Origin: Candidatus Poseidoniales archaeon
Lineage (GTDB): Archaea; Thermoplasmatota; Poseidoniia; Poseidoniales; Poseidoniaceae
Length of the DNA: 7,579 nt
Direction of reading: 5' to 3'
Assembly (NCBI GenBank): GCA_003602665.1
Contig: QQSG01000045.1
Span: 14,405 to 21,983 of the forward strand
Shown here: positions 1 through 7,400 of the stretch, one piece after another
Position numbering within the stretch: position 1 is the stretch's first letter
How the letters are laid out: every line of letters begins with the position of its first letter
Translations under genes and position numbers: made by a program
Notes under the pieces: generated by a model
The model's database searches: none
Seen by the model: only the letters and a program-made list of their open reading frames with translations
Told to the model about the DNA's origin: nothing

Positions 1-1373
1 CCATATGAGTCTGTGAAATCGGGGTCAAATTGCAAGAAGGAATCTGCTGGAACTTCTGTTCCCGTTTCTGGTAGGATAATGAAGGCTAATCGTCCTGGTT
101 CAACCATTTCTTGATATTCACTTTGGTGTAAGATACCGGTAGAGTTGTCAAAATATGTGGCTGAGAATCGAATGCTCTCGGTGAGTTTGGGAGTAAACAT
201 TGCATACGATGAGAAAATCTCAGATGTTGATTGATCATTACTTATTTTCGTGATGTTACCATCAACTTGCCATATATTTCCGAAAGCATCAGTCGCTTCA
301 TGGACCAAAGCAACTTGTATACCTGCGCTTAATCGAGGTAAGCTTGCAACGAGTTGAGTGGAAACTGCATCACCGTGAATCACAGAGACTGTCTTTGCGG
401 CTACAATATCGGAGTCAATGACTTCCATCGTTAAGGAACCTACGCTCCCGGGAGTCCAATGAATTTCATCACCTACTTGAGCTACTGCTCCATTACCAAC
501 CGTCCAGTTTCCAATTGGGACTGGAATTGGTGAAGTATAACCTGATGAATCCGTACGGATTGCATCTAAACGGTACACTTCTCCCGATTGATACGATGTT
601 TGCTCAGGCAGAATTTGAATTGACACAATTGCTGCATCAGCAGGAATGACACGAATGGTTCCGTTACCGTAAACAGACCCTGCACGTATACTGATATTCC
701 AGACACCCGGGGCTGAGGCAAAGAAGTAACCTTGCGTGGTAATACTCCCGTTTTCAGCGGTCCAGACTTTTGCTCCTGCCAAGGTATCATTCATCTCTTG
801 ACCGAATGAATCAACGAGTGCTGGACTGAGCATGACGCCAAATCCACTACGGATTACAATATTCTCTTCAAAGATAAATTCGAACGGATCTCCCGCTATT
901 GCTTCCATTGTGACTTGCTGTTCCATTTGATCAAATCGAGCGACGACCTCATACAGGCCAAGATTTGGGGGGGTCCAAAACGGCTGCCCTTGCCCAACAT
1001 ATTCACCATCAACACTCCATACGACACCTTGTCCAGTTCGAGGATTGCCATGTGAATCGAGGAGATTGGCTTGCAGCTGGAAAGGCTGTTTTGCGTTTGG
1101 AGAATCTGTCGTATCAATCTCAATTGACTGACCCCAGCCTGCCTCGACACTAACCACAACGGTGTCGTTGAACCCTGCATGCTCAGCCCGAATGGTTACT
1201 TGACCCGCTGACCAAGGAAAGAAGAGACCACCATCTTCAACGGTTCCGTTTGAGGAAGACCATATGATTTCACCTTCGACTACGTTGTTCAATGCGTCGT
1301 AGATCGTGGCATCCAGTTGTAAGACCCCATCTGAAGAAATCGATGTGGAAGGCGTTGTGATGACAACTTGTGC
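1..1373 (-). repeat. Ig-like domain array of the downstream secreted protein
   Basis: Approximate units are 1373-1140, 1136-891, 890-639, 638-372, 371-93 and 92 to the edge (incomplete). Each has about 80-95 residues of alternating hydrophobic strands. A W-[ST]-x-[ED]-[ND]-G-type strand follows the D-x-x-G-N turn in several (IIWSSSNG, VVWSVDG, KVWTAENG). The fourth unit resembles the fourth Ig unit of the giant protein: both have a proline-rich strand, then NWT[VF], then GAV and, further on, W-x-P-x(2,3)-G. Confidence 0.75.
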
Positions 1374-1463
1374 CGCAGGACCTGCAGCAGCAACAGGAAG
1401 ACTCGTCAACGGAACGAACATCAACAGAATGCACAAGAAGAATGCAGACTGTTTCGAGTTCAT
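1..1463 (-). CDS. Secreted Ig-like (Big/invasin-type) repeat protein (3' partial)
   Basis: An ATG at 1463-1461 opens a frame with no stop through to position 1 (487 full codons plus two bases), so the C terminus lies outside the window. Residues 1-27 look like a Sec signal peptide: Lys4, a hydrophobic core at about 7-22, then VAAA before GPAAQ. The rest is a series of roughly 80-95 residue beta-sandwich units starting near residues 31, 110, 192, 276, 365 and 458. Most carry a D-x-x-G-N-like turn (YDALNN, LDSHGN, VDSFGQ, TDAFGN, TDSYG), as in bacterial/archaeal Ig-like (Big) domains. The mature part has no cysteine and no visible enzyme motif. The start is supported by the signal peptide directly after it and by a strong Shine-Dalgarno overlapping the previous stop codon. 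The role is inferred to be structural or adhesive at the surface. Whether it is anchored by its own C-terminal helix or released cannot be seen here. Confidence 0.92.
   Translation of the reverse strand, partial: MNSKQSAFFLCILLMFVPLTSLPVAAAGPAAQVVITTPSTSISSDGVLQLDATIYDALNNVVEGEIIWSSSNGTVEDGGLFFPWSAGQVTIRAEHAGFNDTVVVSVEAGWGQSIEIDTTDSPNAKQPFQLQANLLDSHGNPRTGQGVVWSVDGEYVGQGQPFWTPPNLGLYEVVARFDQMEQQVTMEAIAGDPFEFIFEENIVIRSGFGVMLSPALVDSFGQEMNDTLAGAKVWTAENGSITTQGYFFASAPGVWNISIRAGSVYGNGTIRVIPADAAIVSIQILPEQTSYQSGEVYRLDAIRTDSSGYTSPIPVPIGNWTVGNGAVAQVGDEIHWTPGSVGSLTMEVIDSDIVAAKTVSVIHGDAVSTQLVASLPRLSAGIQVALVHEATDAFGNIWQVDGNITKISNDQSTSEIFSSYAMFTPKLTESIRFSATYFDNSTGILHQSEYQEMVEPGRLAFIILPETGTEVPADSFLQFDPDFTDSY
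1383..1463 (-). other. Signal peptide of the downstream Ig-repeat protein
   Basis: Residues 1-27 have a short polar start with one lysine, a hydrophobic core FFLCILLMFVPL (8-19), a small polar stretch, and an alanine-rich cleavage region (VAAA then GPAAQ). Cleavage is most likely after Ala26 or Ala27. The single cysteine of the visible protein, Cys11, sits inside the core and is not in a lipobox-like position. Confidence 0.82.
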
Positions 1464-1466
1464 TCA

Positions 1467-1473
1467 ATCACCT
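1467..1473 (-). promoter_or_regulatory. Shine-Dalgarno AGGTGAT overlapping the upstream stop codon
   Basis: On the minus strand the junction reads TAG, then GTGATTGA, then ATG. The stretch AGGTGAT (1473-1467) is fully complementary to the conserved 16S rRNA 3' end (ATCACCT), and its first two bases belong to the TAG stop of the giant gene. Three bases separate it from the ATG, a somewhat short spacing. This fixes the start of the downstream gene at 1463 and implies that ribosomes finishing the first gene initiate the second. No separate promoter is evident in the 8-base gap. Confidence 0.8.
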
Positions 1474-4400
1474 AATCTTCCCAAATAGACCAATCGGTTT
1501 GACCTGGTTCTTTGAAGTACCATGTCTCATCTTCATTTTGAGCCCATTCAGTTCCATCGTCATCGACACGATGATCAACAATCCAACTGGTATCCTCTTC
1601 TTCCACTTCAGGAGGAGGACTCGATGGTCCGGGGCCACTCGGTCCAGTTCCAGGAGCAGGACCACTTGGACCCGTTCCTGGCGCAGGGCCACTCGGTCCT
1701 CGAGCAGCTGGCGCTGAGTCTTCTTCGTCTTCGTCGTAATCATCATCCCAGTCATCATCATCTCTTCCTGAACGAAGAGCAATGACCAGAATCACGAGTA
1801 AAACGACAGCAATTAAGCCAACCAAAACGGCGCCTATGTAATACAGAGCACCGCCTGCTGCAAAGAATCCACCAAAGGTTCCTGTTACTTCGATTTCGAG
1901 ATTTTCACTGACTTGTCCGGCTGTAACAGTAATCGTTTGAGGACCACTATCGAGCGTTGTTACACGCCACTGACCTGGTCCAAGTTCCTTGACTGTCCCT
2001 CGACCAGTGGAATCAACACGGGCACTACTCGGGACAGGAATAGGATTGTAGAACATATCCTTTGCTTCAACCGTTACATCAATCGATGCTTGCTGATCGA
2101 CGGTTGTTGCAGACAGAACGACCTCAAGGTAAGCAACAACCATTTGCGGTTGTATTGAAAGTTCAAACGTATTTGTGGCTCCTGGTGTGGAATACACCAT
2201 CACGTGTTCACCTGCAACAGATGCTTGATAGGTGTAAGCACCAACACTTTCACGAGGAACGATTCGAGATGAAGTGGTTCCATCTTCAGTCCATTCCACG
2301 TCTTGAGAGAACGTATTTCCATCGCTATCTGTACCGGTTATGGTGATGTCAATCGATTCACCTGCATCTTCACTCAATGTATCGAGTGTGTGATCTAGGG
2401 AAACTGCAACACCATTGTAGACCGAGATATCAACTTGTTTCGAATAATTGAATCCTTCTGCATTAACAACGAAGGCAGTTACTCTGTAGGAGCCCACAGT
2501 TGTTGCTTCCCAATGATAAGCTTCGGATTCAAAGGTTGAGGTCACATCAACTACTGAACCTGAAACCAAATCTTCGAACAACCAAGTGAGTCTTGAAGCA
2601 TCCAAAGGATTCAAATCTCCGTCGCTGAGACTAACGGAGAAATCGAGGTGTTCATCTGCACTGATGTTGTACGCAGTCGATGAATCTCCAGTAGAAGCGA
2701 TTGAACTCATGGTAAATATCTGCAAGATACCTTCAGAGACAGTTGCAGAAACCGATTCGCTAAAGACAACCCCTCCGGATGTGTATTCTGCATAAATCAT
2801 GTACGGTATATCAGATGCCAATTGTGGCATGAACTCAGTTTCATCTGAGAGGGTGTAGAGAAGAACTGACTGATCGGTCCAACTTGGATGAGCAATGGTC
2901 CAATTTACGTCAATTGTCCATCGATTTCCTTTTGCATCACTCGCCTTTGCTTTCACTTGTAACGTATCATCTGCGGTTAAACTGTAGGATTGATCATTTG
3001 CATCAGCCGAATCCACAATCAACGCCATACCGGTCATTTCACCCTTGGTGACATTGACGGTAATTGATGCTGAAATTGTCTCATACTGTGCGGTAATTAC
3101 TCGGCCTCCGAGTCCAGTTGGAATCCATTGTACTGGGTGGTTGAATGTGACATTCACTGCTCCATCACTCACAAACGTCCAATTTTCTAGAGGCAAAGAA
3201 ACGGGGAGTCTGTTCCCTTGAATATCGATTCTTGTTGTGTTCATGAAGATGACATCATCAGCGGTTAAGTCCCATGCAGAAGGAATAATTTCAAGCGAAG
3301 CCATTGCTCCATGTCCAGTGGTAATTGTGATTGAATCAGATAAGCCAATGCCTGATGTTAGAGAGAATTGCCATGTACCCACATTGTCTGCAAAGTACAT
3401 GCTCGTCGCTTCGCTGTAAATTCCATCAGTTACTGAGTAGGTCAAAGCACCTGCTTGAGACAGAGGAATAATATTTCCAAATTGGTCATACAGAGTGGTT
3501 GTGATCTCACATTCAGTTCCGGCAGGAGTAACTCCTTCGCATCCAGTCAAACGAATTTCAGAAGGCGCTCCGAGTTCAACTTGAACGTTGACAATGATTG
3601 TAATTGTCGTCCATGTGACAGATACTGTTTGGCCTCCGTTAGAGTATGGCTGGAAGATATCACCGAATGTACCTCCCATCGAACCATTGCTTGGCGCGAA
3701 GGAGATGCTTTCACCAGGTACGATATTACCGAATTGATCGACAACATCGGCTGTTAATTGGAGTGTATCATCCGCAGTAATCGTCGCAGTAAGTGGAGTT
3801 ACAACCAGATTAACAGGTGCTCCGGGTGTGACCGTTACTGTTTCATCGGCACAAATGACGCCAAAGCAAGCAGTGATGGTATGAACTCCGGTTGTTGAAG
3901 GAGTGTATACACCAGTAGAAGCATCAATTTGTCCGCTGGAAGCAGTCCAAACGATCGGGACAGTCGCCACGAGTGAGTTGTAATCAAACGTCGAAGCACT
4001 GAATGTCACTGGCGTATCTGCGTCTGTAGTTGTTGCAGTGGGTGAGATGGTTACCGAATCAATGTCCGTGTAATTCATTTGCAATAGTGGTCTTACATTG
4101 GTGTTTGAATCACTGTTATCTGCAAATTCAACTGTCATCCATCCTTGGCTAACAGTAGCGATAATGAGCCATCCATGTGTACCATCAATGAAGAGAGAGC
4201 GATGTCCTAGACTCATCTGTATCCATTGATTTGTTGCTTGGGAATTACTAACGAAGAATCGATCGAGTGGTGTCGTATCATAATCTACACCGGGTTGAAG
4301 ACCTGGAGCACCCCAATTTGCAGCGCCCGTTCCGTTCCATGTTACAGAAGTTTCACCCCAACCTGTAGTCGTTACTTTGTGAACAGAGAGCATCATTCCA

Positions 4401-7400
4401 GTTGCACCTGCTCCAAAGTCTAAATCGGTGAGGTACATACTCAAATCAACTGAATGAACGTTCATGTTCGGATTGAACGGAATTTGACCGAAATCTGTGG
4501 AAACAAGCATTCGGTACTCATCCTGAGTTGAATCGATACCAATGATGCTCGTATCCCCATCTAAGTTGACATCTCCGGTTCCACTGTAGATGGAAGCATC
4601 TTCGACATTGGTGTGAGCCATCTCTTGAATTTCGTTTCCAGTTTGGAACTCATAGGTCCAAGTGTGATCGAAATTATCCTGTGTCGTTGGGTCACCAATA
4701 CCCACAATCCATCGTGAAGAGGATGGACCTGGGATCGAACCATTCACGGCTTGTACCCACCACTCAAAGGTTGATCCAGCAGAGAGAGAACTGCCGAAAA
4801 CAAAGCTTGTTCCGGTGATTTGGCTTGAAATTCCAGATTTGAAATTGTATTGCCCAGAGGAATTACGAATGGTAACGATGTATCCTGTAGCACCAGTGAC
4901 TGGATTCCATGAAAGAGTAGGTTTGTCCAATGGTTCAAGCAGAGTTGTTGTTGTGTTGTACAATACAGTTCCATCTACTGGCGAGATGAGAATTGGTTGT
5001 GATGGTGGAACAACACCTGCCACGTTATCGACATAATCGACACGAAGAACAGGACGCAATGCAGTAGAAGATGATTCACCCGAATGGAATGAATGCAGAC
5101 TACTTGCAGTTCCCACAGCGGATAGTTTGATGGTCATTGTAAGATTTCCGTTGGCGATGTTGGATTGAGCCAATGAAGTGATGTCCCACTCCAACCAACC
5201 GTTTGGAGGTGTTACTGGTAGAGTCGAACGAGTTATTTCGGTTCCACTGCATGCAGGAGATTGTAGAGATGTAACAAATCCTTCATTGAATGTCGAACAA
5301 GCGTGAGCGCTCACAGTTAGTGGAGTAACACCTGTTACCCCTGTCCGATACATGCGTAGCATCACTGAGGTTGGAGTGATTGCACTTGGCCAAGGCATCT
5401 GCGACAAATCATATTCAATGTACACTTCGTTATCACCAGAAGTTCCTGAACCAAGTAACAATGAAGCACTCGATCCATAGTTTGAGTTGAAAGCAGTAGA
5501 GGATGTGTAGGTGTCTGGAGCAGCAGGTAGCAATCCAGTCGATGAGAAAATTGAACCACTTGACAAGTCCACAGTGTGATTTCCTGCTCCATCATCAGAA
5601 CCTTGAGCCTCTGGTATACGGTATTTATTGACTTGAGAATATTCTCCAATCCGATAGTAGTCTTCTATTTCTTGGTAAGAGAGAACGCGCCAGTATTGCC
5701 ATTCATCTCCTGAGGATACTTCGGTACTCGTAAGTGTAGACGTTGCTGCATCCCAAGTTAAGTTGGACTCTGAGAGAGAAGTAGCATCTGTAGACAAAAC
5801 ACAAGCAAGGTCGTATATCATTCGAGCATCGGATGCAGAACAAATCTGATACCCTGTTTCGTTGGTCGAAGGTGGAGTCCAAGAATGGTTTACATGATCG
5901 ACTCCGGTAGGACGAGGAGCGGACATGTTCCACAGAGTCGAACTATCGACAGGAAGCAGATTTGATGGGCTTGAATCAACATATGGATTCCCTGTTCGAT
6001 ACGTCAAATTAAGACTAGGACGCAAACTTGTAGAGGTTTCATCACTTGAGAAGAAATCTACCCTGCCATCAACACTGCTGAAGTTCTCTTCTGGTTGCAC
6101 AAGAATGTGGATTGTATTCACTCCTTGAACAAGAGCTTGTTGAATCGCTTCCGTAATGTTCCCAAAAATAGTCGAGTCAGTTGATTGAACAAGACCAGCA
6201 CCGCTCATTGGGACTGAAGTATCGGATGAATGGTAAGCGCCTGGAGCATTCCAAGTCGTTGAACTCGTCGCGTTATTCCAATTTGCATCTGCATCAAATG
6301 ACGTGAGAACCTTGGATTGGCTAGACCATACTTCTCCGTACGAACCAGATTCTGTGTTAAGATAAAGTTCAGCAGACATCACTTCAAACGAATTCCCAAG
6401 CGGTAATTTCGAGATATCTATTGAGAATAGAACGGATGAGCGAGCAGATGTACTGGTTGTGAAGGACGAACGGCCGAAACTGAGAACACTATTTCCAGCT
6501 AGATTTGAATTTGGAGAACCCGAATCAAGTCCAATGTCCTGAATGAAGCCAGATGGCTCGTTAAGAGATGGCAAGAAGCCACCTTCAGTGATGTTGAGGT
6601 ATCCCCACGTACTGTTCAACTCTTGACCAATATCATGAGGGATATGGAATACTGAACTTGTTGAACGTGGACCGAGCATGCTGTTGTTTACAGGTTGAAC
6701 AAACCAACGGATACTTTGATTTGTGCTAAGATCGGTCGAAGGTTGGAAGGTCAGACTTTGCAAATCGAACATCGAACCGTCGATTCGTGAATCATACGTA
6801 GTGAAACCTTGCATGATGTCAGAAGCATCATTTTGCAGGAAGACTTTCCAATCATCGATATTCGCAGAATTGGAGTGAGTCCAACTCAAAACTGGACGTG
6901 TATCAGGTTCAGGAACGTGTGTTGAGAGATTCCATGCCATGTCACCATCGGCTGGCAAGGCGTTTGCACCAGCTACCGTTGGAATCGGAGAAGTCCCTTC
7001 GGTCCATGTGAGGTTTAGCCATGGCCGTTGTGTAGAGAGGCCTTCTGTGCTTGCAAATGTAATCAACGAGTCGGACGAATCACTTGTCATGAGAGCAATC
7101 GAGAGATAGGAATCACCGTTAGCAAGTGCTGCTTGAACGAGTTCTGTAACGTCCCAGTCCATCCAATCTGCACTTGCTGAAGTACTCAAATCACTGAGTT
7201 GACCAACGTCGTTTCCTATGGAGCGGCCTCCGTCAAGAGTCCATGGATTCAGACCGTCATAGGTTGAATTATTGAGGTCAGTTGTCCATGTTTGCAAGAC
7301 TGGTCGTACTGCAACTTCCGTATTCGTATCCGATCCTATAAGAGCCCACATATTCAATTCCGCATTTGTAACACGAGCATTCGAAGGTGAAGGTATCTGG

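Noticed and set aside
967..973. G7 homopolymer within the downstream gene as a phase-variation tract
   Set aside because: Seven bases is short for slippage switching, the frame is intact on both sides, and the run simply encodes T-P-P-N at a domain strand.
1270..1467. 65-codon frame from TTG at 1467 on the minus strand
   Set aside because: It overlaps the true downstream gene in another frame, gives a Cys/Arg/His-rich peptide with no domain, and lies too close to the Shine-Dalgarno. The ATG at 1463 gives a signal peptide and a 487-codon open frame.
1464..1471. Terminator or promoter between the two genes
   Set aside because: Only 8 bases separate the genes. No hairpin or T-run is possible there, and I saw no convincing TATA/BRE element just upstream within the end of the first gene.
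1718..1773. TCATCATC-rich low-complexity DNA as a microsatellite
   Set aside because: It is explained by the Asp-rich juxtamembrane run of the giant protein, with mixed GAT/GAC/GAA codons and Trp and Tyr interruptions, so it is not a pure repeat.
1306..1785. Plus-strand open frames (60-115 codons) opposite the gene junction and tail
   Set aside because: They are antisense shadows of the acidic and Gly-Pro coding region, giving Ser/Arg-rich peptides with no domain features.
4552..4572. Dockerin/EF-hand-like loop (DVNLDGD, residues 994-1000)
   Set aside because: It fits the calcium-loop start D-x-N-x-D-G but lacks the acidic residue at position 12 and has no second copy. It falls where DNRLRE modules normally carry an N-x-G-type turn, so it is better read as part of that fold. 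Metal binding remains possible.
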